64,000 nucleotides of DNA from Firm-08 sp045546995. GTDB lineage: Bacteria > Bacillota > Clostridia > Oscillospirales > QAKW01. The stretch is taken from NCBI GenBank assembly GCA_045546995.1, contig JAZQDW010000067.1, positions 1-64,000 on the forward strand. The letters are read 5' to 3'. How positions within the stretch are numbered: the stretch's first letter is position 1; each line of letters starts with the position of its first letter. The notes below the pieces were generated by a model. It ran no database searches, was not told the DNA's origin, and was given only the letters and a program-made list of their open reading frames with translations. Positions 52,641-59,615 of the stretch are shown here, piece by piece. Both the position numbers and the translations under genes were made by a program.

Positions 52641-53169
52641 GATTGCCCTTGATCAACTGTTGAATTATAGTTTCCTCTTGTGATCCCATAGATAACTGCG
52701 TAATATCTTTTATACTAATATAACTCTTGCCGTCTTCGTTTCCATCAACATCAAATTGTTTTATAACACAGATATCATGTAGTACAGAATCGACTTTACC
52801 AATAACATCCCATTCGCCACTGCTAAGCAATTCCAAAGATACAAGTTGTTTTTTATTTTGAGCAAAATTCAACAACGACATTAAAGCATTTTCTTGAAAT
52901 TCTATATCAATCTCAGGCAAAGCTTTTGTTTGCATCAATTTCTGCATTCGTTGATTGTAACAACTATCAAGTTCTATACGAAAAACATCTCCAACACTTT
53001 TGAGCATAATGCCATCATAATTTCCGTCCGGTAGCAGAAGATACATAACAAACCACTCTGCATCTACATACAGCACTTTGCCAAATAAAAATTTGGAGGT
53101 GTTATACCCGTTTGTGTATACCGAAGCAAAAATGTTTTTATCACGAATCTCTTTTAAAGTAATCAACAT
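52624..53169 (-). CDS. Hypothetical protein ending in a REP sequence
   Basis: I do not recognise this 181-residue protein. It is soluble, AT-rich and has an N-terminal beta-rich part (LFGKVLYVDAEWFVMYLLLP, GIMLKSVGDVFRIELDS) followed by LNFAQNKKQLVSLELL and a second beta part with GKVDSVLHDICVIKQFDVDG. This resembles small immunity or adaptor proteins around RHS/toxin loci, by context only. The final residues GNQGTVL and the stop codon are encoded by a REP element of the TGATTG-arm class. Confidence 0.7.
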   Translation of the reverse strand: MLITLKEIRDKNIFASVYTNGYNTSKFLFGKVLYVDAEWFVMYLLLPDGNYDGIMLKSVGDVFRIELDSCYNQRMQKLMQTKALPEIDIEFQENALMSLLNFAQNKKQLVSLELLSSGEWDVIGKVDSVLHDICVIKQFDVDGNEDGKSYISIKDITQLSMGSQEETIIQQLIKGNQGTVL

Positions 53170-53234
53170 ATCTTATTCTCCTTATGTAGTAATAATTTTC
53201 TGCGCAAGGGACAAGGGAGGGACAAGAGGACAGA

Positions 53235-53263
53235 GGGACAAGGGGACGGTTCTCTTGTCCCCC
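53235..53263. repeat. REP palindrome, CTTGTCC-arm class
   Basis: GGGACAAG and CTTGTCCCC arms enclose GGGACGGTTCT. Upstream, 53204-53234 holds partly repeated GGGACAAG pieces. Confidence 0.85.
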
Positions 53264-53277
53264 TGGCCAAAATTACT

Positions 53278-53376
53278 TTACACGGTTAAGTTTATACAAT
53301 ATCCTTTTCCCCAAGTTCCTATCAAAAGTTTGGTATCATGATCATAAAACTCGGCAAAACAGCCGTGATCTATCTC
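53278..53376 (-). pseudogene. 3' fragment of a gene split by RAYT2
   Basis: Reading leftward, an open frame with no start codon encodes EIDHGCFAEFYDHD and then LLIGTWGKGYCINL before TAA. It begins exactly at the REP that flanks RAYT2. The 5' fragment at 54298-54525 ends at the REP on the other side of RAYT2 with KTTQGDYYI. The two parts read well as one small beta-rich protein of about 108 residues. Confidence 0.6.
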
Positions 53377-53407
53377 GGGGAGACAAGGGGACGGTTCTCT
53401 TGTCTCC
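53377..53407. repeat. REP palindrome, CTTGTCTCC-arm class, 3' of RAYT2
   Basis: GGAGACAAG and CTTGTCTCC arms enclose GGGACGGTTCT. It lies 6 bp past the RAYT2 stop codon. Confidence 0.85.
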
Positions 53408-53412
53408 TTTTT

Positions 53413-54156
53413 TTAAATGTTTGATTCTACAATTTTCTTAGAAATACCAGTTAATCGAGCAATTTGCCTTATCGATAAACCTTTGTTATGCAATTTGCTA
53501 ATATAGAAATTACGTTTTTCTTTATCAAGTTTTTGAAAATCTGCTGCTGTCTTACATTTTGTGCTTTTCAATATAATCGTTTTTGCTTCAGCATCTGTCA
53601 AGCGATAATGTTCATCCATTTCTAAACAATTATCCGCATTTTCTTCTCTGTGATACTCAATAAATTGATCCTTCGTAATCATCGAAAGAGCAAAACTTGT
53701 ATCAACAAAAACCGGAGTTCCTAAATATTCTTTTATGCTACTGTTGGCGTATTCCTCTGCCTTTATGCATATCCCTGCCTTCACAGGATTCTGATGAATA
53801 TACCGCAACACCGTGAGAAAATAGCTATCATCCTCAACAGGTTCACTCTTGAATCGATCCTGAAACAAATGTCCACAGCGGTGATATTTCCAGTTATACC
53901 AATAAACATAACTCCCGGCAATTCGTTTAAATATGGCGCTTAATTCTTCTGCGCCTTCTCGCAACAGAATATGTATATGATTCCCCATCAAGCAATACGC
54001 ATATACTGTATATCCGCATAATTCCTTATATAGGGCAAGTGTTTCAACAAATCTTTGACAATCTTCTCCATCCTCAAATATCTGTTGACGATTGATTCCT
54101 CTCAATATTATGTGGTATATTCCACTATCGCTCTTTTTTCGTGCTTGACGTGGCAT
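53413..54156 (-). mobile_element. REP-associated tyrosine transposase RAYT2
   Basis: This 247-residue protein is closely related to RAYT1. It shares the start MPRQARKKSDSGIYH, the HUH motif in NHIHILL, GHLFQDRFKSEPVEDD, the catalytic-Tyr block LRYIHQNPVKAG, and a C-terminal LSIRQIARLTGIS helix-turn-helix-like segment. The ATG at 54156 corresponds to the RAYT1 start and both share ATCAAATTGG plus GTGAT just upstream. It is bracketed by REPs with CTTGTCTCC arms, unlike the TGTGT arms around RAYT1. Confidence 0.92.
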
Positions 54157-54206
54157 AACTATCACCCAATTTGATAATACATCATCATCTATTTTTTGTC
54201 AAGAAA

Positions 54207-54298
54207 AAGGGGACAAGAGAACCGTCCCCTTGTCTCCCAGAGAACCGTCCCCTTGTCTCCCGAGAAAAAGGGGACAAGAGAACCGTCCCCTTGTCTCC
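54207..54298. repeat. Three REP palindromes, CTTGTCTCC-arm class, 5' of RAYT2
   Basis: Complete copies are at 54207-54235 and 54268-54298, with a copy lacking its outer left arm at 54236-54260 between them. Each contains AGAACCGTCCCC with CTTGTCTCC. All are inverted relative to the REP on the 3' side of RAYT2. Confidence 0.88.
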
Positions 54299-54525
54299 TA
54301 AATATAATAGTCCCCTTGCGTTGTTTTGACAATCAATCGGGAATCTGTTGTGAATTTAGCAACGCTCGGTTGCACCATATCGGAGAAACGCGAAACGTGC
54401 TCTCCCGTTTTTTTGTCATATAAATTCGCGCTGCCGCCGCAACAACAAAAATATTTCTCATTATGCGCGATGTGATATGATTTCTTGAAAGTAAATAGAA
54501 TCTCTTTTTTATCAATCACTTTCAT
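54298..54525 (-). pseudogene. 5' fragment of a small gene split by RAYT2
   Basis: The open frame encodes 75 residues starting MKVIDKKEILFTFKKS and ending KTTQGDYYI, with a stop codon formed at the REP border. AAGGAGGGAATGAA precedes its ATG. The part FCCCGGSANLYDKKTGEHV resembles one blade-like repeat of a beta protein. It may still be translated as a short peptide, but a fitting continuation is found at 53278-53376 beyond the RAYT2 element. Confidence 0.6.
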
Positions 54526-54567
54526 TCCCTCCTTACCATAATCCGCCCATTTGTATATCCCATTTTA

Positions 54568-54598
54568 CAAATCATGGGACGGTTCCCTGATTGACTCC
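54568..54598. repeat. REP palindrome, TGATT-arm class
   Basis: AATCATGGGACGGTTCCCTGATTGA has TCA/TGA-type arms around GGGACGGTTC. With 52625-52650 it represents a third arm class, for which no RAYT is present in the window. Confidence 0.65.
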
Positions 54599-54600
54599 TG

Positions 54601-54942
54601 CTATGTCTTTTCGTTTTGACTTGACCATCCGCATTGATCACAACAAATCACATTGTTTCGCATGGTGACAGTACCAAATAAAATGCGCGTCGTTCCCAAA
54701 GTAACACGTTCCTTTTGTGGGTCAGCCAAATGTTTGTGCCATACTTTATGCGTTTTGGCACCGCAATTCGGACAAACTTTAAATCGACGTTCAAAAAGTA
54801 TATGTTGAACAAAGATCGTAATTGCAATCATCACAAATAAAACTCCAGCCGCAATGATGGATGCTTTAAGTCCGAAAACTTGTTTAATAATGCCCAAAAT
54901 CACGAACATAAATAATGGAAATAGTAGTTTGTTGTTCTTCAT
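54601..54942 (-). CDS. Small membrane protein with zinc ribbon
   Basis: This 113-residue protein has two hydrophobic segments (LLFPLFMFVILGII and IIAAGVLFVMIAITIF) and then a cytoplasmic zinc ribbon formed by CPNCGAK and CCDQCGW. I do not recognise the family. It is AT-rich, lies in the set of small leftward genes behind the second leader element, and could be an orphan immunity-type protein. Its stop codon is next to a REP remnant. Confidence 0.7.
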   Translation of the reverse strand: MKNNKLLFPLFMFVILGIIKQVFGLKASIIAAGVLFVMIAITIFVQHILFERRFKVCPNCGAKTHKVWHKHLADPQKERVTLGTTRILFGTVTMRNNVICCDQCGWSSQNEKT

Positions 54943-54951
54943 TGGAAACTA

Positions 54952-55251
54952 TCACTCCTCAGATTCTATGTTCTTCTTTTGCCAGCGTATAAGTGCATAA
55001 CTCATAGAAAGAAAGCAGAAATATGTTGTAATCATGAATACGATGGGCATCTCCGGAAATCGGTGATTTAAAATTGCATGTACGATTATTGCGGGAATCA
55101 TATGTAAAAAAGTATAACCAATAGATCCCCACCATAGTTTAAAACTTTTATGGGGATAATATATATAATTGTACAGCCAAACAAAAAGACTAAAAATATG
55201 AATAATTGGTATCCACATAATTTTCTTTTGCGTACTAATCGAAATTTTCAT
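54952..55251 (-). CDS. Small membrane protein
   Basis: This 99-residue protein has three hydrophobic segments (IPIIHIFSLFVWLYNYIY, IGYTFLHMIPAIIVHAIL and IVFMITTYFCFLSMSYALI). The ATG at 55251 follows GAGGAGAAAAGAA; the longer frame would start within a REP. It is the first gene after the second leader/terminator element and overlaps the region of the next gene closely. Family unknown; the general size and topology resemble small immunity proteins. Confidence 0.68.
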   Translation of the reverse strand: MKISISTQKKIMWIPIIHIFSLFVWLYNYIYYPHKSFKLWWGSIGYTFLHMIPAIIVHAILNHRFPEMPIVFMITTYFCFLSMSYALIRWQKKNIESEE

Positions 55252-55265
55252 TTCTTTTCTCCTCA

Positions 55266-55291
55266 GAGACAAGGGGACGGTTCTCTTGTCC
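55266..55291. repeat. REP palindrome, CTTGTC-arm class
   Basis: AGACAAG and CTTGTCC arms enclose GGGACGGTTCT. It lies between the copy-2 attenuator and the first downstream gene. Confidence 0.85.
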
Positions 55292-55310
55292 CATAATAAA
55301 AACAATATGT

Positions 55311-55347
55311 AAAAAGCGCAAGGGTGGCTACAGCCCCTTGCGCTTTG
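55311..55347 (-). terminator. Strong terminator/attenuator, copy 2
   Basis: AAGCGCAAGG pairs with CCTTGCGCTT around an inner GGCT-GT-AGCC hairpin, followed on the minus strand by TTTTTACAT. One G fewer in the stem than copy 1. Confidence 0.82.
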
Positions 55348-55359
55348 GCTTGTTTGGTT

Positions 55360-55428
55360 CTACCGGTGGAAAGAAAAATGAGCCGCACGAAAGGAACTGC
55401 AACCGATCACGGAACAGTCTATTGCCAT
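55360..55428 (-). CDS. 22-residue leader peptide, copy 2
   Basis: It differs from copy 1 only at residue 2 (Ala instead of Val). The coding part is better conserved than the segment just around the ribosome binding site, which suggests that the peptide sequence matters. Same position relative to the terminator as in copy 1. Confidence 0.6.
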   Translation of the reverse strand: MAIDCSVIGCSSFRAAHFSFHR

Positions 55429-55633
55429 GAGACCCACCTCTTTCATAGATTTCTGTAATTTTATTTTACCATATTTCACCAACCTATACAATATGAAAAA
55501 GTATACAAAAAAGACATTTTGAAATTGTGCACTATTGCACGGTTGTTTTGGCACAGAACAACGAAAAATGATGACGTTGCGCCAGATGTATATCCTCGCC
55601 GTTTTTGCGCAAACTAACTTACGGGGTGAAAAA

Positions 55634-56068
55634 ATGAAAGCTATCAACGATGAAGCAATGCTGCAATATATCAACAAGGCCGGCGAAACCGGTGTGCGCA
55701 GTATCCGCAACGTGTTGAATATTGCCAAGGGAGAGGGGTTGCGGCGACAGCTCAAAGAGCAACAAATCGAGTACGGCGAGATCTACGCCCAAAGCCGGCA
55801 AATGCTCCGACGAAAAGGACGGGAGCCGAGTCATCTGAGCCGACGGGCAAAGTTGAATCTGAAAATGGGCGTTGCCATGGGCACGATGACCAACCGTTCC
55901 CCTTCCAAAATTGCCGAAATGATGATCCGGGGCAACACGATGGGGCTGACCAAAAGCATTCAGACCCTGAATCATTATAATGGCAACAGCGAGAGCGTGC
56001 GAGCATTGGCCGTCAAGCTGTTGCGCACCGAGCAGGCCAACATTGATGCACTGAAATCCTTTTTGTGA
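55634..56068 (+). CDS. Conserved helical protein, unknown function
   Basis: This 144-residue protein is almost entirely alpha-helical and resembles a ferritin-like four-helix bundle without clear metal ligands. Blocks that recall small Clostridia proteins are SPSKIAEMMIRGNTMGLTK and LLRTEQANIDALKSFL. The ATG at 55634 follows GGGGTGAAAAA. It is of normal GC content, so the core genome resumes here. Function is not known. Confidence 0.75.
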   Translation: MKAINDEAMLQYINKAGETGVRSIRNVLNIAKGEGLRRQLKEQQIEYGEIYAQSRQMLRRKGREPSHLSRRAKLNLKMGVAMGTMTNRSPSKIAEMMIRGNTMGLTKSIQTLNHYNGNSESVRALAVKLLRTEQANIDALKSFL

Positions 56069-56143
56069 TTGACGGCAACCGCCTTTTAAGCTATAATAAA
56101 TACTGCGGGCGACCGCAGTATTTATTTTTTGAGGTGGCAAGAC

Positions 56144-56686
56144 ATGGCGCATCCGTTAAAGCATTTTGCCGTCATCACCCGACATCGGCACAAGGTGATG
56201 GCGCATTGTTGGAAGGCAGGCATTTTCTGGCAAGGGCTGGGACACGATCTGTCCAAATACGCACCGGTGGAGTTTATTCCCGGCGCCAGATATTATCAGG
56301 GCAGCCGTTCGCCCAACGAAAAAGAACGGGAACTGTTTGGCTACAGCCGCGCCTGGATGCACCACAAGGGCCGCAACCGCCATCATTTTGAATACTGGAC
56401 CGACTATAATCCCAAAACACGCACCATGGAGCCGGTGGAAATGCCCGACCGTTTTATCATCGAAATGTTTTGTGATCGGGTGGCCGCCAGCAAGATCTAC
56501 GGCGGCAAAAAATATACCGACGATTACGCCCTGAACTATTATCTGCGGGGCTGTGATACCCGCCGCATCCATCCAAACACCGCCACAAAGCTGGAATTTT
56601 TATTGCGGCATCTGGCAGAAAAGGGAGAAAAGGCCACCTTTGCTCTGATCCGAAAAGCAAGAAAAACGGGCCTGCCCCAAAAATGA
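56144..56686 (+). CDS. DUF5662-like protein
   Basis: This 180-residue protein matches the DUF5662 family. It has conserved histidines and acidic residues in an HD-like pattern: HRHKVMAHCWKAG, GLGHDLSKYAP and HHKGRNRHHFEYWTD. This suggests a metal-dependent hydrolase-like fold, though no activity is established. ATG 56144 follows GAGGTGGCAAG. It is followed by a terminator shared with the convergent tyrS gene. Confidence 0.83.
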   Translation: MAHPLKHFAVITRHRHKVMAHCWKAGIFWQGLGHDLSKYAPVEFIPGARYYQGSRSPNEKERELFGYSRAWMHHKGRNRHHFEYWTDYNPKTRTMEPVEMPDRFIIEMFCDRVAASKIYGGKKYTDDYALNYYLRGCDTRRIHPNTATKLEFLLRHLAEKGEKATFALIRKARKTGLPQK

Positions 56687-56690
56687 TAGA

Positions 56691-56721
56691 ACAACGCCCC
56701 TGCTGTTGCAGGGGCGTTTGA
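56691..56721. terminator. Bidirectional terminator before tyrS end
   Basis: An 11-bp stem AACGCCCCTGC / GCAGGGGCGTT with a short loop, between the convergent DUF5662 and tyrS genes. T-runs are short on both sides. Confidence 0.75.
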
Positions 56722-56723
56722 TA

Positions 56724-57941
56724 TTATAAGGTGATTTTTTTGAAGGTCTTTTTGCCGCGTTTGACGACCAGACCGTCAGCAAAGGCATCCTTGGGGAAGG
56801 TGGCGCGGAAATCGGTGACCTTTGCACCGTCTACGCTGACACCGCCCTGCTCGACAGCGCGTCTGCCCTCGCTACGGGTAGAGACCAAACCGCCCTTAAC
56901 CAGCACGGAAATGATATCGATCACACCGTCGGTAAAGTCCTCGTCGCTCAAAGCGGCGGAAGGCATATTGGCGGCGTCGCCTGCGCTGAAGATGGCGCGG
57001 GCAGCGGTTTGCGCCTTGACAGCCTCTTCCTCGCCGTGCACCAGCTTGGTCAGCTCGTAGGCCAAGATCTCTTTAGCGGTATTCAACTGACTGCCCTCCC
57101 AGGCATCCATCTTGACGATTTCCTCCAGAGGCAGGAAGGTGAGCATACGAATACATTTGAGAACGTCGTCATCCCCAACGTTTCTCCAATACTGATAGAA
57201 ATCGTAGGGAGAGGTCTTATTGGGATCCAGCCACACGGCGCCGCCGGCAGTCTTACCCATCTTTTTACCCTCGGAATTGAGCAGCAGGGTGATGGTCATG
57301 GCATCAGCCTCACCGCCCAGCTTACGGCGGATCAGTTCTCTGCCGCCCAGCATATTGCTCCACTGATCGTCGCCACCGAACTGCAGATTACAACCCAGCG
57401 TCTGATACATATGATAAAAGTCATAGCTCTGCATGATCATATAGTTGAACTCAAGGAAGGACAAGCCTTTCTCCATCCGCTGCTTATAGCACTCGGCGCG
57501 CAGCATATTGTTGACCGAGAAGCAAGCGCCGACCTCACGCAGCAGATCCACGTATTTCAGTTCCAACAGCCAATCGGCGTTATTGACCATAATGGCCTTA
57601 CCCTCGCCAAATTCAATAAAGCGCTCCATCTGCTTTTTAAAGCAATCGCAGTTGTGCTGAATGGTCTCCGCCGTCATCATAGAACGCATATCGGTACGGC
57701 CGCTGGGGTCACCGATATGACCGGTGCCGCCGCCGATGAGGGCAATGGGGCGGTTGCCTGCCTGCTGCAATCTTTTCATCAGGCACAGCGCCATAAAGTG
57801 GCCCACGTGCAAGCTGTCCGCCGTGGGATCAAAACCAATATAAAATACAGCCTTACCGCTGTTGACAAGTTCTCTTACCTTTTCTTCGTCAGTCACCTGG
57901 GCGATGAGGCCGCGGGCGACCAATTCTTCATAAATCTGCAT
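56724..57941 (-). CDS. tyrS: Tyrosyl-tRNA synthetase
   Basis: This 405-residue class I synthetase charges tRNA-Tyr. The HIGH motif is HVGH at 45-48 and the KMSKS motif KMGKT at 227-231. YMIMQSYDFYHMYQ and QFGGDDQWSNM form the tyrosine-binding region. A C-terminal S4 domain (about 340-405, RSEGRRAVEQGGVSVDG) binds tRNA. The intergenic region upstream is too short for a typical T-box leader. Confidence 0.97.
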   Translation of the reverse strand: MQIYEELVARGLIAQVTDEEKVRELVNSGKAVFYIGFDPTADSLHVGHFMALCLMKRLQQAGNRPIALIGGGTGHIGDPSGRTDMRSMMTAETIQHNCDCFKKQMERFIEFGEGKAIMVNNADWLLELKYVDLLREVGACFSVNNMLRAECYKQRMEKGLSFLEFNYMIMQSYDFYHMYQTLGCNLQFGGDDQWSNMLGGRELIRRKLGGEADAMTITLLLNSEGKKMGKTAGGAVWLDPNKTSPYDFYQYWRNVGDDDVLKCIRMLTFLPLEEIVKMDAWEGSQLNTAKEILAYELTKLVHGEEEAVKAQTAARAIFSAGDAANMPSAALSDEDFTDGVIDIISVLVKGGLVSTRSEGRRAVEQGGVSVDGAKVTDFRATFPKDAFADGLVVKRGKKTFKKITL

Positions 57942-58073
57942 CTGTCTTCTCCTTATTACATCATTAAATTATATTATAAGAATTATCATTTCTTTTGTCA
58001 ACTCTTTTTATGGTTGATTTCCGGGAGCAAATGGGCTATAATACTTTGGTAAAGATTTGAAAGGAGCAAATGA

Positions 58074-58631
58074 ATGAAACGTTGGTCGCTTATACGAAAA
58101 CTGTTTTGGATCTTTTTTAAGATCGGCGCCTTTACCTTCGGCGGCGGATACGCCATGATCCCGCTGATCCAGAAGGAAGTGGTGGAAAACAACCAATGGA
58201 TCACCGATGACGACATTTTGGACATCATCGCCATTGCCGAATCCACCCCCGGACCCATCGCCATCAATTCGGCCACCTTTGTAGGCTATAAGATAGCCGG
58301 CTTTTGGGGGGCGGCGGCCGCCACAACGGGCGTGGTGCTCCCCTCTTTTGTGATCATTTTGGCCATTTCCTTTGTACTGAATCAATTTCAGAATCTAAAG
58401 GCGGTCAAATACGCCTTTTTCGGCATCCGCGCCGGTGTGCTGGCCCTGTTGATCAAGGCGCTGTGGAGCATGTATACCAAGTGCCCCAAAGGGATCCTTA
58501 CCTACTGCCTGATGGCCGCCGCATTTATTGCCGTAGCCGTATTTGATATCGGCGTACTGTGGGTGATCCTGGGTTGCGCCGTCGCCGGTATCATCGTCGC
58601 TCTCATCACGGAAAGGAGGGCGAAAGCATGA
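58074..58631 (+). CDS. Chromate transporter, N-terminal half (ChrA-like)
   Basis: This 185-residue membrane protein is one half of a split CHR-family transporter. Signature blocks are FFKIGAFTFGGGYAMIPLIQ and IIAIAESTPGPIAINSATF. In long ChrA proteins two such halves are fused; here each half is a separate gene and the pair overlaps by ATGA. GAAAGGAGC lies before the ATG. Family members exchange chromate or related anions, but in gut Clostridia the true substrate is unknown. Confidence 0.92.
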   Translation: MKRWSLIRKLFWIFFKIGAFTFGGGYAMIPLIQKEVVENNQWITDDDILDIIAIAESTPGPIAINSATFVGYKIAGFWGAAAATTGVVLPSFVIILAISFVLNQFQNLKAVKYAFFGIRAGVLALLIKALWSMYTKCPKGILTYCLMAAAFIAVAVFDIGVLWVILGCAVAGIIVALITERRAKA

Positions 58632-59224
58632 TCTTTTTAGAGTTGTTTCTGACCTTCTTTATGATCGGCGCCTTTACGGTGGGCGGCGGATACGCCATGC
58701 TCCCCTTCATTCAATCCGAGGTATTGGCCAAGGGTTGGATGGAGAATGAGGTTCTGACCAACTTTATTGCCGTCAGTGAGTCCACCCCCGGCCCCTTCGC
58801 CATCAACATTTCCACCTACATCGGCGCCGTTAAGGGAGGCGAGGCATTGGGCATCGGCGGCAGCTTTTTAGGCTCCTTTTGCGCCACCATGGGCGTAGTG
58901 CTCCCCTCGTTTATCATCATTTTAATCGTTGCCCGTATCTTTGAGGCGTTTAAGACCAACAAATACGTCAAGGGCGCCATGACCGGTCTGCGGCCCGCAG
59001 TAGTGGGACTGATCGGCGCGGCTATCATTTCGGTAGCGTTGACCGTGTTTTTCCCCGATGGGCTGAATCTAACCGTTTTCAAGGAGGTCACCACCTATAT
59101 TTCCTTGGCCGTCTTTGCCGTGATGACGGTACTGGCCTTCAAAAAGGTACATCCCATTATCATTATCTGCATTTCCGCCGTGATCGGCATCGCGGCAGGC
59201 TATGCCCTGCAATTACCTATGTAA
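58628..59224 (+). CDS. Chromate transporter, C-terminal half (ChrA-like)
   Basis: This 198-residue protein is the second half of the split CHR transporter. It repeats the signatures FFMIGAFTVGGGYAMLPFIQ and FIAVSESTPGPFAINISTY. It overlaps the first half by 4 nt, so both should be made in equal amounts and assemble in opposite orientations. Confidence 0.92.
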   Translation: MIFLELFLTFFMIGAFTVGGGYAMLPFIQSEVLAKGWMENEVLTNFIAVSESTPGPFAINISTYIGAVKGGEALGIGGSFLGSFCATMGVVLPSFIIILIVARIFEAFKTNKYVKGAMTGLRPAVVGLIGAAIISVALTVFFPDGLNLTVFKEVTTYISLAVFAVMTVLAFKKVHPIIIICISAVIGIAAGYALQLPM

Positions 59225-59396
59225 AATTTTAAAGGACACACCGCAGAGAGACACTTCGTAAAGAAGTCGTCTCTCTGTTTTTATATAAAAATGACACTTT
59301 ACGCAAAAGCGAAAGTGTCATAGTGGGTTACGTATTTTAAAGCATATATAAAAGTTACTTGCCGAAAACAAGAAATTTATTTTTCGGCAGGTTTAA
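59225..59396. other. Hairpin-rich intergenic region, left part
   Basis: No gene is seen. AAAGGACACAC (59231-59241) is complementary to GTGTGTCCTTT at 59601-59611. Inside it lie three hairpins: AGAGAGAC / GTCTCTCT (59246-59276), ATGACACTTT / AAAGTGTCAT (59289-59322), and TTGCCGAAAA / TTTTCGGCAG (59360-59390). The first may be the chromate operon terminator. Confidence 0.65.
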
Positions 59397-59569
59397 GTGA
59401 TATTGCAAACTACCGTTTGCAGTGATATTTTGCCTTGCGGCAAAGTGAGATAAAAGCCTGCGGCTTTTGTGATATTATATTCGCTCCACAACTCGGCGAA
59501 GCCGAATATCACACGGCATAACCGTATATCACTGCGAAGCAATATCACTCGCCTTTAGGCGAATATAAC
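59397..59569. repeat. Hairpin array 2 with GTGATAT/ATATCAC linkers
   Basis: Linkers GTGATATT at 59397, 59422 and 59469 with GTGAGATA at 59445 form the left half. ATATCAC at 59506, 59526 and 59542 with ATATAAC at 59563 form the right half. Between them are unrelated short hairpins, such as GCAAAC-GTTTGC, TTGCC-GGCAA, AAAGCC-GGCTTT, ACGG-CCGT and TCGCC-GGCGA. The plan equals array 1 at 48.8 kb. Confidence 0.82.
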
Positions 59570-59570
59570 T

Positions 59571-59615
59571 GCGGCACCTTCCTTACGGAGGGTGCCGCCA
59601 GTGTGTCCTTTTTAT
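59571..59615. terminator. Hairpin and terminator at the end of the GDSL gene
   Basis: GCGGCACC / GGTGCCGC (59571-59598) forms a strong hairpin. The next bases, GTGTGTCCTTT followed by TTATTTATT, could pair with 59231-59241 and would have been a normal terminator without the intervening array. Confidence 0.55.

Larger units (their letters stand above)
55304..55531 (-). repeat. Leader/attenuator element, copy 2
   Basis: This is the inverted duplicate of 34385-34613, about 95% identical by eye. It has the same order: AT-rich promoter region, ribosome binding site AGAGGTG, 22-codon ORF, terminator. It reads leftward into the small orphan genes. The adjacent rightward gene at 55634 is separate. 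Confidence 0.85.

Noticed and set aside
57942..58073. A T-box riboswitch upstream of tyrS.
   Set aside because: The intergenic space is about 130 bp and shared with a divergent gene; I see no T-box bulge or matching terminator/antiterminator pair.
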